Part shown: positions 1 to 8,488 of the stretch, in pieces
Position numbering within the stretch: position 1 is the stretch's first letter
Layout: each line of letters begins with the position of its first letter
Origin: JANWHZ01 sp035758575
GTDB lineage: Bacteria; Patescibacteriota; Saccharimonadia; Saccharimonadales; UBA4665
Assembly (NCBI GenBank): GCA_035758575.1
Contig: DASTXH010000091.1
Coordinates: 1-45,638, forward strand
DNA: 45,638 nucleotides
Direction of reading: 5' to 3'
Translations under genes and position numbers: made by a program
The notes under the pieces: model-generated
Seen by the model: the letters and a program-made list of their open reading frames with translations, nothing else
What the model was told of the DNA's origin: nothing
Database searches by the model: none

Positions 1-135
1 AAGCTTTCGCCTATTCTATTGGTGCGTGACTATCCGCGTTTGATTGTCGCCGATGGCTATCACCGTTTGTGCGCCGTGTATTACGTGTCTGAAGATCTTG
101 AAGTGCCGTGCCGTATTGCTAATCTGTCGGAGTAA
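1..135 (+). CDS. 3' end of the ParB-like gene (duplicate of the copy at 45270-45632)
   Basis: The window opens inside a reading frame and stops at TAA 133-135. The 44 residues include ADGYHRLCAVYY, the DG-x-HR signature of ParB/sulfiredoxin-fold proteins. It is the same DNA as the end of the window. On the closed circle there is one gene, complete at 45270-45632, lying just before the portal gene. Confidence 0.9.
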   Translation, partial: KLSPILLVRDYPRLIVADGYHRLCAVYYVSEDLEVPCRIANLSE

Positions 136-141
136 GGGAGC
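1..141. repeat. Terminal direct repeat, left copy (circular overlap)
   Basis: The first 141 bases are identical to the last 141 bases of the window. The repeat covers the 3' end of the ParB-like gene and the ribosome binding site of the portal gene, so it is coding sequence cut at an arbitrary point. 141 is the largest default k-mer of the MEGAHIT assembler, so I read this as assembly overlap of a circular graph path rather than a biological terminal repeat. Confidence 0.95.
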
Positions 142-149
142 GGTTGGGG

Positions 150-2846
150 TTGTCTCGTCGTAGCCGCTCTAGGCGGAACATCAATAAGGCTCTACCGAAC
201 CAGTTGACGCAGCCTAACGTCAACGGGCAGGTTACTGACGTCACCCCGTGGATGGCTGGTCTTCTCCCTAACGGCACGAACTACACGGCTGGTTTGGCCC
301 AGCCGATGCCGAGGGATTTGTTTCCGTACGCGTTCGGTCCTGGTGTTCCGTTTAATCCTGCGCCGATCGATCCGACCCGCAGGGACACGGGTAGGGCTGA
401 ACCGCGTTTGTGGGAATACCCGGTTTCGTGGAACATTCCGGGCACTAATCACAGGCATATTCCGTGGCAGGTGTTGCGGGACGCTTCCCGTATTCCGATT
501 ATCCGTAACCTTATCCGTATCCGCAAGAATGAGGCTTCTAGTCTTCCTTGGGATATTTGCATCTCGGATCGTGCTATCGAGATGGAAGCACGTAAGAATC
601 CGGGTAAGGCTTCTGAGGATATTGAGGCTGATCTCAGGAAGAGGCTTCTTCCGGAGATTGATCGGTGTACGGATTTTTGGCAGGAACCGGACCGTCGTAA
701 CGGTTTGAAGTTTTCCACGTGGGCCTCTAAGGTGATGGAAGAGCGCCTAGTGTTGGATGCTTTGGCCATTTATCCGCGCTACGATTATGGCGGTAATTTG
801 TGGTCGCTTGAGGTGTTGGACGGTACCACGATTAAGCCGCTGCTTGATCACGATGGTGGTAGGCCTCTTCCGCCGTATCCGGCGTATCAACAGATTCTGT
901 GGGGTTTTCCGCGCGGCGAGTTCGTTGCTGACGTGGATGATTCGGGCGAAGTTCGCCTAGGTGATGTTGATGTGGTGAATCAGGTTCCTGGTGGTTACCT
1001 GTCGGACCAGTTGATTTATGAGCACAAGGAGCATTTCACCAACAGTCCTTACGGCTTGTCTCCGGTGGAGCAGTCGTTGGTGGATTCTGATTTGTGGATG
1101 AAACGCATGGGTTGGCTCAGGGCTGAATACTCTGAGGGCACCATGCCAACGTCGTGGATTGAGATTCAGGAGAAGTCCGCTGCCGCTGGTTGGACTCCTA
1201 CGCAGGTTATGGAGATGGAACGTAACCTGAACGATTACCTGTCGGGTCAGACTGGTAATCGGCATAGGCAGCGTATTCTTCCGCCGGGGTTGAAGCCTTA
1301 TCCGTTGACTGAGCACGCGGAAAAGTATCGCCCAGAGTATGACCTGTATTTGTTGAAGCTTCTGTGCGCCAATTTCGACATGACTATTGCCGAGATGGGT
1401 TTCACTGAGGCTAAGGGTTTGGGTGACTCTGGTTATCACGAGGGTCAGGAGGATGTTCAGGACCGTAAGGGCCTGCGTCCCGACCTGGAGTGGTTGGCTT
1501 CTGTTTTCTCTGACATTTCCTATAAGCATTTGAGGATGCCTAAGGAGCTTGAGTTTAAGTTCCTTGCTAAGGACTCTGAGGATGAGAAGGCAATGGACGA
1601 GGTTGCTCAGGCACAGATGTTCCGTGGCGTTATCACGTTGAATGATGATCGTAAGCGGTTGGGGAAGTCGCCCTACAATTTCCCTGAGGCCGATATGCCT
1701 ATGGTTATTACTCAACGCGGCGTGGTGTTTCTTGAGGGTGCTTCTGAGAATGATGTTGCTGGTGAACTGATTCAACCGGGCATGGCACCCCCTAATCAGA
1801 ATGTTGAGGGACAGAACGCTGTCCCGTCTGCCGCCGGTAAGCCTGTTGATCAGCCGCCGAATAAGGCTGGTTTGGATGATAAGAAGAAGGCTGAGATTTC
1901 GGCTTATCACCGTTGGGCTTCTAAGGGTAAGCGCGGTAGGCCGTTCGAGTTTGAGCATGTCACCAAATCTGACGCGGTGTTGAATGAGGTTGACCTGAAT
2001 CGCTCGATTTTTAAGAGCGGAGATGGTGTTGACCCAAAAGCGCTGGCCCGGACCGGGCATTTGTGGCACGGGTGGACAAAAGACGAAGAAGCGGCGAAGC
2101 TTTGGTCCGGCCGTTTGATCGAGTCTTTGACTACAACGATCGACACTAACGCTATCGCTAATGATTGGTTGAGTCTTCGCAAGGCTGATTCGGCTATTTT
2201 CTTGGATGCCCAATCGTTTCTTGGTAACCAAAACGGAGCTATCCATCAAATCGTTGGTGACATTCTGAACGGTATCTACGCCGATGGCATGGTGGTGGGT
2301 CAACAGTCCGCTGTGTCGCTCCTGGCGTCTGCTACCACCGTGGATTGGCAGAACTGGTCACCTGGTGATCTCCAGGCCGCCTACGAGGTTCTAGGGGTGC
2401 AGGGTGGGGCCGGTTTGCAGCGCATGTTAGATGACGCTGGTGTGACGATCAACAGTATCTCATCTAACCGTATCGATTCGTTGGCTAACAAGCTTGCGGA
2501 AGCGTTGCAAGAGGGCTGGTCTTCTGACCAGTTGGCCCGTGAACTGCGGAATGTTCTGGACGATTCTAGTTGGGCCGACATGGTAGCTCAAACTGAACTA
2601 ACCAGAGCCGTCAGTTATTCAACCCTTCTCACCTATCAAGGTCAGGGTGTCACCAAGTCTATTTGGTTGACTGCCCACGATCAGCGGGTTTGTCCTGTCT
2701 GTAAAGACAATGACGGCGAGTCCCGTTCAGTGGGCCAGGATTTTCCTTCCGGCGATTCGCAGCCACCAGCCCATCCGCGTTGCCGTTGCGCTTTGGGTCC
2801 CGATATTGATTCGATCACTGTTAATTCTGTCGCTTCAACCATGTAA
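150..2846 (+). CDS. Portal protein fused to a MuF-like head morphogenesis domain
   Basis: The portal forms the dodecameric ring through which DNA enters and leaves the head. At about 898 residues it is much longer than a usual siphovirus portal (450-550). The first 500-550 residues carry the portal part, with typical elements such as YEHKEHFTNSPYGLSPVEQ. The C-terminal 100-120 residues match MuF-like minor head proteins: TELTRA near residue 813, then HDQRVCPVC near 843 and HPRCRC near 874, a Cys/His set that could bind zinc. I chose TTG at 150 because AAGGGAG (134-140) lies 9 bases upstream; TTG at 144 is too close. It follows the ParB-like gene and precedes the capsid protease. The fusion means portal and MuF protein are made in equal numbers unless cleaved. 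Confidence 0.93.
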   Translation: MSRRSRSRRNINKALPNQLTQPNVNGQVTDVTPWMAGLLPNGTNYTAGLAQPMPRDLFPYAFGPGVPFNPAPIDPTRRDTGRAEPRLWEYPVSWNIPGTNHRHIPWQVLRDASRIPIIRNLIRIRKNEASSLPWDICISDRAIEMEARKNPGKASEDIEADLRKRLLPEIDRCTDFWQEPDRRNGLKFSTWASKVMEERLVLDALAIYPRYDYGGNLWSLEVLDGTTIKPLLDHDGGRPLPPYPAYQQILWGFPRGEFVADVDDSGEVRLGDVDVVNQVPGGYLSDQLIYEHKEHFTNSPYGLSPVEQSLVDSDLWMKRMGWLRAEYSEGTMPTSWIEIQEKSAAAGWTPTQVMEMERNLNDYLSGQTGNRHRQRILPPGLKPYPLTEHAEKYRPEYDLYLLKLLCANFDMTIAEMGFTEAKGLGDSGYHEGQEDVQDRKGLRPDLEWLASVFSDISYKHLRMPKELEFKFLAKDSEDEKAMDEVAQAQMFRGVITLNDDRKRLGKSPYNFPEADMPMVITQRGVVFLEGASENDVAGELIQPGMAPPNQNVEGQNAVPSAAGKPVDQPPNKAGLDDKKKAEISAYHRWASKGKRGRPFEFEHVTKSDAVLNEVDLNRSIFKSGDGVDPKALARTGHLWHGWTKDEEAAKLWSGRLIESLTTTIDTNAIANDWLSLRKADSAIFLDAQSFLGNQNGAIHQIVGDILNGIYADGMVVGQQSAVSLLASATTVDWQNWSPGDLQAAYEVLGVQGGAGLQRMLDDAGVTINSISSNRIDSLANKLAEALQEGWSSDQLARELRNVLDDSSWADMVAQTELTRAVSYSTLLTYQGQGVTKSIWLTAHDQRVCPVCKDNDGESRSVGQDFPSGDSQPPAHPRCRCALGPDIDSITVNSVASTM

Positions 2847-2861
2847 CCTTATCGGAGTGTC

Positions 2862-4271
2862 ATGACTATCACTAATGTGTTCGCTGAGATTTTGAAGTCT
2901 CAGCGTGATGAAAACGGTGATCTTATTGTCACCGGTAAGGCTACCGGCCCGGATTTGGATCATGACCAGCAGAGGTGTGATGCCTCTTGGTTGAAGTCGG
3001 CTATGCCTGAGTGGTTTAAGATTGGGAACATTCGGGAACAGCATGGCGCTAACGCTGCTGGTGTTGCTACGGAACTTGAGCAGGATGGCGATTCGTGGCT
3101 TGTGACCGCTAGGGTTGTTGACCCTATCGCCGCTAAGAAGGTTGAGGCAGGCGTCTATAAGGGTTATTCGATCGGCATTAAGGGCGCAACTGTTTTGAAG
3201 TCTGCGGATGCCCCTGGCGGGTTGATCACTGGTGGTCGGATCGTTGAGGTGTCGTTGACTGACCGTCCCGCTAACCCGACATGCACTCTTGAGTTGGCGA
3301 AGTCTGCTGTTCCCGGTATGCGTGTTAAAGGCTCTGAGTTTGACCGTGAGCGCATGTTGGTGAAGACGGAGACGATCGTTGAGACTGAGGCGGATCCTGA
3401 GGTTGAGATCACTCAGGATGACGTTGACAAGGCGGAGACTCCCGTTGAGAACACTGTCACGGATGAGACCGTTGAGAAGCGTGATGTTTCTACGGACGAA
3501 CGTAAGAAGCTTGCCGACAAGGGACAGGCCCTTCCGGATGGTTCTTTCCCCATCGCTAACGTGGGGGATTTGAAGAACGCCATTCGCGCTATCGGTCGTG
3601 CTAAGGATCCCGCTAAGGCTAAGGCCCACATTAAGAAGCGCGCTAAGGCTTTGGGTAAGCCTGATCTTGTGCCTGATTCGTGGAAGAACGAAACGGCTGA
3701 CGTTGAGAAGGGTGCTCACGATTCTTCTGAGCTTGCCGCTATCCGTCAGGGTTTGGTGAATTGTATTCAGGCTGAGTTGGATGAACTCGCTAACGGCGAG
3801 AATGAGATTTGGGATATCAAGGAACTCATTGACACTCTCTGCACTTTCTTGTGTTGGTGGCAGGATGAGGCGTATGAGGGTGAGACTGAGTCCCCGAATA
3901 TGGAAAAGACTTCCGACAATGTCACTCACGTCACATTGAGCGACACGACGGATAAGGCTGAAACCGCCGATGTGACTAAGGCGATTGAAGCCAAAATTGA
4001 GGAACTAAAGGCAGAATTTTCGGAGAAGCTAGAGGCTTCACAGGAGAACGCTAAGCGTCTCGAAGCAGAGCTGACGAAGATGAAGTCCCTTCCTGTTCCT
4101 GGCGGTCCCGTGGCGACACGCACAACCGCCGATACCGTTAAAGCCAAGTTCAAGGAAGAGAACTTGAGCAAGGCTGAAATGTATGAACAGCAGGCCGGTC
4201 AAGTGACTGACCGACAACTACAGGCCGGTTATCTTGAATTGGCTCGTGCCGCACGTCTCGCGGCTAATTAA
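2862..4271 (+). CDS. Capsid maturation protease with DUF6582-like and scaffold-like regions
   Basis: A prohead serine protease that would cut scaffold and capsid termini during head maturation. The first 150 residues look like the HK97/XkdF-type protease: REQH (His61) and GYSIGIKG (Ser103) give the likely catalytic pair, followed by GGRIVEVSLTDRPANP. Residues about 225-276 (DGSFPIANVGDLKNAIRAIG and KKRAKALG) match the DUF6582-type segment common in actinophage proteases. Residues about 370-410 are a charged coiled coil like a scaffold, followed by a Gly/Pro linker. Protease and scaffold thus appear to be one 469-residue polypeptide, which fits the lack of a separate scaffold gene before the capsid gene. 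Confidence 0.9.
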   Translation: MTITNVFAEILKSQRDENGDLIVTGKATGPDLDHDQQRCDASWLKSAMPEWFKIGNIREQHGANAAGVATELEQDGDSWLVTARVVDPIAAKKVEAGVYKGYSIGIKGATVLKSADAPGGLITGGRIVEVSLTDRPANPTCTLELAKSAVPGMRVKGSEFDRERMLVKTETIVETEADPEVEITQDDVDKAETPVENTVTDETVEKRDVSTDERKKLADKGQALPDGSFPIANVGDLKNAIRAIGRAKDPAKAKAHIKKRAKALGKPDLVPDSWKNETADVEKGAHDSSELAAIRQGLVNCIQAELDELANGENEIWDIKELIDTLCTFLCWWQDEAYEGETESPNMEKTSDNVTHVTLSDTTDKAETADVTKAIEAKIEELKAEFSEKLEASQENAKRLEAELTKMKSLPVPGGPVATRTTADTVKAKFKEENLSKAEMYEQQAGQVTDRQLQAGYLELARAARLAAN

Positions 4272-4285
4272 GGGAGTTATCTGAA

Positions 4286-5932
4286 ATGGCTTACGTTGCA
4301 CCTTCCGCAACCGAGATGTTCTCGGATGCAACCAATAAGGCGGAGGTGGCTACTCGTTTCGAGGCGTACAAGGAGTCTCTGAACAAGTCGGCTGCAACCG
4401 CTAAGGGGAACACGTTCGTTCCTCAGCAGGGCATTATCAAGGGCGGCGGTAACGCTTCCGCTACCGCTATCGCCGAGAGGGTTGACACCCTCACCAAGTC
4501 CATGTCCGCCGATGCTCTTGCCTCAGTTCAGACTGAGCTTGACGCTTTGAAGACCCTTGTTGGTGACATCAACAAGGAATGGTCTATCACTACCCCGTTG
4601 AACACTGGTCTGGTTCCCTATGACCTGGAGGCTCCCGCTAAGCTTCTGGTTCCGCGCCTGACCCCGTTGCGCAACTCTCTGGCCCGTAGTAAGGGTCAGG
4701 GTACGGCCCGTAGGTTCAAGCGGATTCTTGGCTGGTCTAACTCGGGTGTCGGTGGGGTTGCCGACATGACTCCGTTCATGAACTCGACCACTGCGTCTAC
4801 TTCGTTCGGTCCTATCAACCTTCGCCGTGGTGCGAAGATTAGTTACGCGGCGGACGAGAAGGCTGTTTCCTATGTGGAAATGGGCCTGTCGGACATTGTT
4901 GATTGGCAAGCGCAGTTTGCGGGTCAGGGATTCCAGGATATTCGCCAGTTGTCGCAGACGGCTCTTTTGTGGGCTCACTTCGGTGGTGAGGAGCGCGCTA
5001 TGCTGTATGCGCGCGGTTCGAGCGGTAACGGCTACAAGGGTGCTGTCTCGGCTCCTGTGATCACGTCGTCCACTGCTACTACTGGTGGCACGATTGCGGC
5101 TGGTACGTATTTGGCGACGATTACGGCCCGTACCGGTTTCGGTGAGTCGGTTATTTCTAACGAGCAGTCGCAGGTTACGACCGGTTCTACTTCGACGATC
5201 ACGTACACGGTTACTTCGGAACCTGTTGGCGCTTTGGGCTACAACCTGTACATGACTCTTGTTGGCGGCGGTTCGGGTACTGAGAAGTTTCAGGCGTCTT
5301 TCGTCGGTAACACTATCACTGTCACTGCTCCGCCTACTTCGTCCGGTGCTGCGCAGCCTGGCTCTGACACGTCGGCTGACGCTAACTCGTACGATGGTTT
5401 CTTGACGGTTCTGACCGACCCGACTCAGTCGGGTTATGTGAAGCGCGTTAACGCTGCACTGTCCACCTCGAATCCTGGTGACGAATTCCAGCAGGCTCTC
5501 CTGTCTCTCTACCAGTCCGTGAAGGCGGATCCGGAGGAGATTTGGGTTGACGCTGGTGTCATGAAGGAGGCGGGTGACCTGTTTAAGACTGCGTCGTCCG
5601 CTAACTACCGTATCGACTTGGACGGCGGGAATGTCGCTGGTGGATACAAGTTGGGTTCGGCGGTTACGGGTCTTGTCAACCAGACCACTCAGTCTATGGT
5701 TGATTTGAAGGTTCACCCGTATATGCCTGCGGGTTGTGCGATTGTTCGTTCGCGGACTCTTCCGGTTCCGGATTCGCAGGTGTCGAACACTTCTGAGGTT
5801 GTTAACGTTCAGGATTATATGAGTGTTGACTGGCCTGTGATTCAGTTCACCTACGACCAGTCTACCTACCAGTACGGCACTTTGGTTCACTACGCTCCGG
5901 CTTGGTCTGGGGCCATTGTGGGCCTCAAGTAA
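4286..5932 (+). CDS. Major capsid protein (HK97 fold) with Ig-like insert
   Basis: The main shell protein, 548 residues, placed as expected after the protease. The N-terminal 100 residues are a charged region likely removed by the protease. The HK97-like core follows from about residue 110 (TPLNTGLVPYDLEAPAKLLV). Residues about 254-368 form a Ser/Thr/Gly-rich beta domain (VITSSTATTGGTIAAGTYLA and TARTGFGESV) that resembles Ig/Fn3-like decorations displayed on phage heads; the core then resumes with FLTVLTDPTQSGYVKRVNAA. ATG 4286 is preceded by AAGGGAG. A strong hairpin lies just after the stop. Confidence 0.93.
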   Translation: MAYVAPSATEMFSDATNKAEVATRFEAYKESLNKSAATAKGNTFVPQQGIIKGGGNASATAIAERVDTLTKSMSADALASVQTELDALKTLVGDINKEWSITTPLNTGLVPYDLEAPAKLLVPRLTPLRNSLARSKGQGTARRFKRILGWSNSGVGGVADMTPFMNSTTASTSFGPINLRRGAKISYAADEKAVSYVEMGLSDIVDWQAQFAGQGFQDIRQLSQTALLWAHFGGEERAMLYARGSSGNGYKGAVSAPVITSSTATTGGTIAAGTYLATITARTGFGESVISNEQSQVTTGSTSTITYTVTSEPVGALGYNLYMTLVGGGSGTEKFQASFVGNTITVTAPPTSSGAAQPGSDTSADANSYDGFLTVLTDPTQSGYVKRVNAALSTSNPGDEFQQALLSLYQSVKADPEEIWVDAGVMKEAGDLFKTASSANYRIDLDGGNVAGGYKLGSAVTGLVNQTTQSMVDLKVHPYMPAGCAIVRSRTLPVPDSQVSNTSEVVNVQDYMSVDWPVIQFTYDQSTYQYGTLVHYAPAWSGAIVGLK

Positions 5933-5941
5933 CACGGTCTG

Positions 5942-5980
5942 AAGGGGGAGGGTTAGCCCGGTAGCTCTCCCCCTTCTCTT
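5942..5980 (+). terminator. Hairpin after the capsid gene (partial terminator)
   Basis: AAGGGGGAG at 5942-5950 pairs with CTCCCCCTT at 5967-5975, a 9-base stem with a 16-base loop, followed by CTCTTAACT. The downstream tail genes have no visible promoter, so this would reduce rather than stop transcription, or protect the capsid mRNA. Confidence 0.6.
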
Positions 5981-5998
5981 AACTGAGGACTTACGTCA

Positions 5999-6277
5999 AT
6001 GGCTTGTTTCGATACTGGTCAGGCTGCTATCTCGGGAACTACTCCTGTTCCTCTTTTTACCGTGGACTCGCCCGGTCCGAAGAATATTGTTTTGTTGACT
6101 AGTGTTTCGTCGGGAAGCGTGTACGTGGGAAACAGCTCTACCGTGAGTTCTACTACCGGGTTTCTTGTTCCCTCAGGTTTCCCTTTCTCTTTCAACGCAA
6201 CAGCCGGTAGGGGTACCACTCTTTATGCGGTAAGTAATGGTGGTAGTGGGACTATCTTTTGGATGGTGGGTCAGTAA
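5999..6277 (+). CDS. Small beta-rich virion protein, paralogue 1 (possible head decoration)
   Basis: 92 residues, rich in Ser, Thr, Gly and Val with few charges, as in decoration or fibre-like proteins. The C-terminal half is clearly related to the next gene: VYVGNSSTVSSTTGF here against VFVSNSPNVSTSNGF there, then TLYAVSNGGSGTIFWMVG against SLYALASGGTPTLSYMLG. Placement right after the major capsid gene suggests a capsid surface protein; that is inference from position. The stop TAA overlaps the next ATG. Confidence 0.75.
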   Translation: MACFDTGQAAISGTTPVPLFTVDSPGPKNIVLLTSVSSGSVYVGNSSTVSSTTGFLVPSGFPFSFNATAGRGTTLYAVSNGGSGTIFWMVGQ

Positions 6278-6543
6278 TGTTCGGTGACACAGGTCTTATC
6301 ACCACGTCCGCCTCACCCCAAAAGTTGGTTGGCCCCATTCCGGCAGGCCACGGTTCTATCACTCTCTCGGTGGTTGGTACTGGCACGGTGTTTGTGTCCA
6401 ACAGCCCTAACGTTTCCACTTCTAACGGCTTCACTATTGTTGCGGGGCCGCCTACGTCTATTGACATTATCACTAATGGTCAGAGTCTTTACGCTCTGGC
6501 TTCTGGTGGCACGCCAACTCTCTCCTACATGCTTGGGGCTTAA
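6277..6543 (+). CDS. Small beta-rich virion protein, paralogue 2
   Basis: 88 residues, a diverged tandem copy of the preceding gene. I placed the start at ATG 6277, inside the TAATG junction with the upstream stop, rather than six codons upstream, because translational coupling explains it. The paralogy suggests the two make a hetero-oligomer or that one replaced the other on part of the capsid surface. Exact role unknown. Confidence 0.75.
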   Translation: MFGDTGLITTSASPQKLVGPIPAGHGSITLSVVGTGTVFVSNSPNVSTSNGFTIVAGPPTSIDIITNGQSLYALASGGTPTLSYMLGA

Positions 6544-6792
6544 ATGTCTGACACTATCCGGGTGTGCGCTCCTGACGGAGCGGTTCGAGCAGTGGTCTCG
6601 AACGGTGTCGAATACAAGTCTAAGGATGGCGTGTATGAGCTTCCGCCGTCTGCCGCGAAGAAGCTTCTAGCCGAAGGTGGTTTTCAGGCTAACGCTTTGC
6701 GAGGTAAGGCCACGGGTGGCTATGAGTGTCCGTGCGGTTTCGGTTCCTGGTTTAATAAGTGCTCACGGTGTGGACGTGAGCTGACCAAGTAG
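6544..6792 (+). CDS. Small protein with C-terminal zinc ribbon
   Basis: 82 residues. The N-terminal 50 residues form a small beta domain (IRVCAPDGAVRAVVSNGVEY). The C-terminus carries CPCGFGSWFNKCSRCG, four cysteines spaced as a zinc ribbon. The ATG follows the upstream stop directly (TAAATG). Its place between decoration-like proteins and the head-tail adaptor suggests a head or connector role. I do not recognise the family. Confidence 0.75.
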   Translation: MSDTIRVCAPDGAVRAVVSNGVEYKSKDGVYELPPSAAKKLLAEGGFQANALRGKATGGYECPCGFGSWFNKCSRCGRELTK

Positions 6793-6800
6793 GTTGGGGA

Positions 6801-7718
6801 ATGCTGACTACACCCTATGTTCAGGTGAATGCCTTTAAGGCTCACCCCACATTCCTCGACTTGTTGAATCTGCGTTCGGGTGATTCGTCTCTCGCTGATC
6901 AGACGGAGCAGTTGAACGAGATTCTGTTGGATGCGTCCGAATGGGTTAACAATTATTGTGAACAGCCGCTGTACGCGCACGTTCAGGTAGACAACGAACG
7001 TATCAACACTAACCGTCTTGGCCAGTTGATTCACAAGCCATGGAATACGCCTGTGGTGTCGTTCACTAGTTTGTATAGTGGAACTACGCCCGGCTCTTTG
7101 GCTAGTGTCGACATCTCTAACGCATGGATTGAGGATGGTAGGGACATTGTCGTAACTAACGGTCCGTTGAGTTTGTCAACTAATGTCGGCCCGTTGCAGT
7201 TCGGCACATTCTCTCAACTAACCCAATTCTTCACCCAGTGGACGTATGTCTCTGGATATACGAACACTGTTCTAACCCAAACCGCTAACGCTAATGACAC
7301 GTCTATTCATGTTCAGGATGCCACAGGTGTTGTTCCCGGTCAGGTGCTTAGGATTCTTGACCCTGGCAACCGTGAGGCTGTGACGGTAGCTAACACGTTC
7401 ACCCCCGTTTCTGGTCCCGCCTCTGTTCCTTTGACTTCCGGTTTGCAGTACACGCACACGTTTGTTTCCGGTATCGGCAACGGGATCGGTGTTTCAGCGG
7501 TTCCCTCAGACGTCCAGTTGGCAACGATCATGATGGGTGTTGCTATCTGTCTGCGACGCACCGACACACCAGCCAACACGGCTTTTCCGGGTGCCCTGGT
7601 TCGTCCTTCGGCTACGTCGTCTCGTGGTGGTTCGTCTACTCGCTCTAACGGCCAGGCGGGTCAGCCTTTGATTGATGAGGCGGTTCGCATTTTGGAACCG
7701 TACAAGCGGGTGAGGTAA
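6801..7718 (+). CDS. Head-to-tail adaptor (gp6-like connector)
   Basis: 305 residues. The N-terminal 100 residues have the features of connector proteins docking under the portal: an alpha-helical start (EQLNEILLDASEWVNNYCEQ) and then KPWNTPVVSFTSLYSG, as in gp6-type adaptors. Residues about 155-235 hold an added beta module (DTSIHVQDATGVVPGQVLRI, then GLQYTHTFVSG) similar to modules in the tail tube and tail-tip proteins. The C-terminus is a helix (IDEAVRILEPYKRVR). The stop overlaps the next start as TAATG. Confidence 0.82.
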   Translation: MLTTPYVQVNAFKAHPTFLDLLNLRSGDSSLADQTEQLNEILLDASEWVNNYCEQPLYAHVQVDNERINTNRLGQLIHKPWNTPVVSFTSLYSGTTPGSLASVDISNAWIEDGRDIVVTNGPLSLSTNVGPLQFGTFSQLTQFFTQWTYVSGYTNTVLTQTANANDTSIHVQDATGVVPGQVLRILDPGNREAVTVANTFTPVSGPASVPLTSGLQYTHTFVSGIGNGIGVSAVPSDVQLATIMMGVAICLRRTDTPANTAFPGALVRPSATSSRGGSSTRSNGQAGQPLIDEAVRILEPYKRVR

Positions 7719-8272
7719 TGCCTACTAATGAATCGCTGATTGTTCAGAAGGTAGCCGAGTTTTTCGGTGGGACAACCTACGACATCAATACGAGGTCTTA
7801 CCGTAACCCCACGGTGTCGGGGTTGGGTGTGGTTCGTAGGGGCTTCACTAAGCAAGAGGATATGGCGAACTATTTCATTAACCAACCGCCCGGTACCGCC
7901 TCCGGTTCTGTGATGGTTGTTCAGTGCCCTTCCGGTCACGAGAGCCGTGTGGCTATGGCTGGCGCTACGGATGGTTTGAAGGAGTTCCGTAGTCTGGTTC
8001 AGCTGCATATTTTCGTGGTGTCTAATTCATCCTATTCTGAGGATATGCAGGATTATACATACCAGTTGCGCGATGACATTGTCAACCTTATGCACACTGA
8101 TCGCACCATGGGTACTGGCGGTTTTGAGGCTGGCACTGGTGTTGGGTTCATTGTTGGCGAGGGTGGGGAACCGTGGATCCGTTGGAATTCTTCCGAACCA
8201 GATTTCGAGGATAACTGGTGGAAGATGTATTTGTTGATCGAATTTGACGCAGTCATGATGTTGCAGGCGTAA
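7718..8272 (+). CDS. Tail terminator or head-tail connector protein
   Basis: 184 residues, at the position usual for the neck/tail terminator protein that caps the tail tube. Two helices and a central sheet can be read (LIVQKVAEFF, then LVQLHIFVVSNSSYSEDMQD and WKMYLLIEFDAVMML). Start codon fused to the upstream stop. The assignment rests mainly on gene order and size; it could instead be a head completion protein. Confidence 0.65.
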   Translation: MPTNESLIVQKVAEFFGGTTYDINTRSYRNPTVSGLGVVRRGFTKQEDMANYFINQPPGTASGSVMVVQCPSGHESRVAMAGATDGLKEFRSLVQLHIFVVSNSSYSEDMQDYTYQLRDDIVNLMHTDRTMGTGGFEAGTGVGFIVGEGGEPWIRWNSSEPDFEDNWWKMYLLIEFDAVMMLQA

Positions 8273-8281
8273 GGGAATGTA

Positions 8282-8488
8282 ATGGTTGAGACACGACCGG
8301 AGACTGACGAAGTGCCTATCGCAAAGGTTTCTGTCCCCAAACCTGTGACTAGGTTTGTGTACACCTCTGAAACCCCAAGGGTCTACATGGATCGATCCTT
8401 GGTGGTTGAACAGGGTGATGTTGTTGAATGGCCGAATGGCGCCCCTGACGTTCTGTGGGTTCCGGTAACTGATTCTAAGGAAAACTAA
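8282..8488 (+). CDS. Small hypothetical neck-region protein
   Basis: 68 residues, acidic, beta-rich at the C-terminus (YMDRSLVVEQGDVVEWPNG). It lies between the tail terminator candidate and the tail tube gene, and its TAA overlaps the tail tube ATG (TAATG). Small genes at this place occur in many siphoviruses. No family recognised. Confidence 0.7.
   Translation: MVETRPETDEVPIAKVSVPKPVTRFVYTSETPRVYMDRSLVVEQGDVVEWPNGAPDVLWVPVTDSKEN

Noticed and set aside
957..5935. Long open frames on the minus strand opposite the portal, protease and capsid genes (448, 364 and 470 residues)
   Set aside because: They lie exactly opposite strongly coding genes, have low-complexity Arg/Leu/Ser-rich products and no binding sites. 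They come from codon bias of the plus-strand genes.
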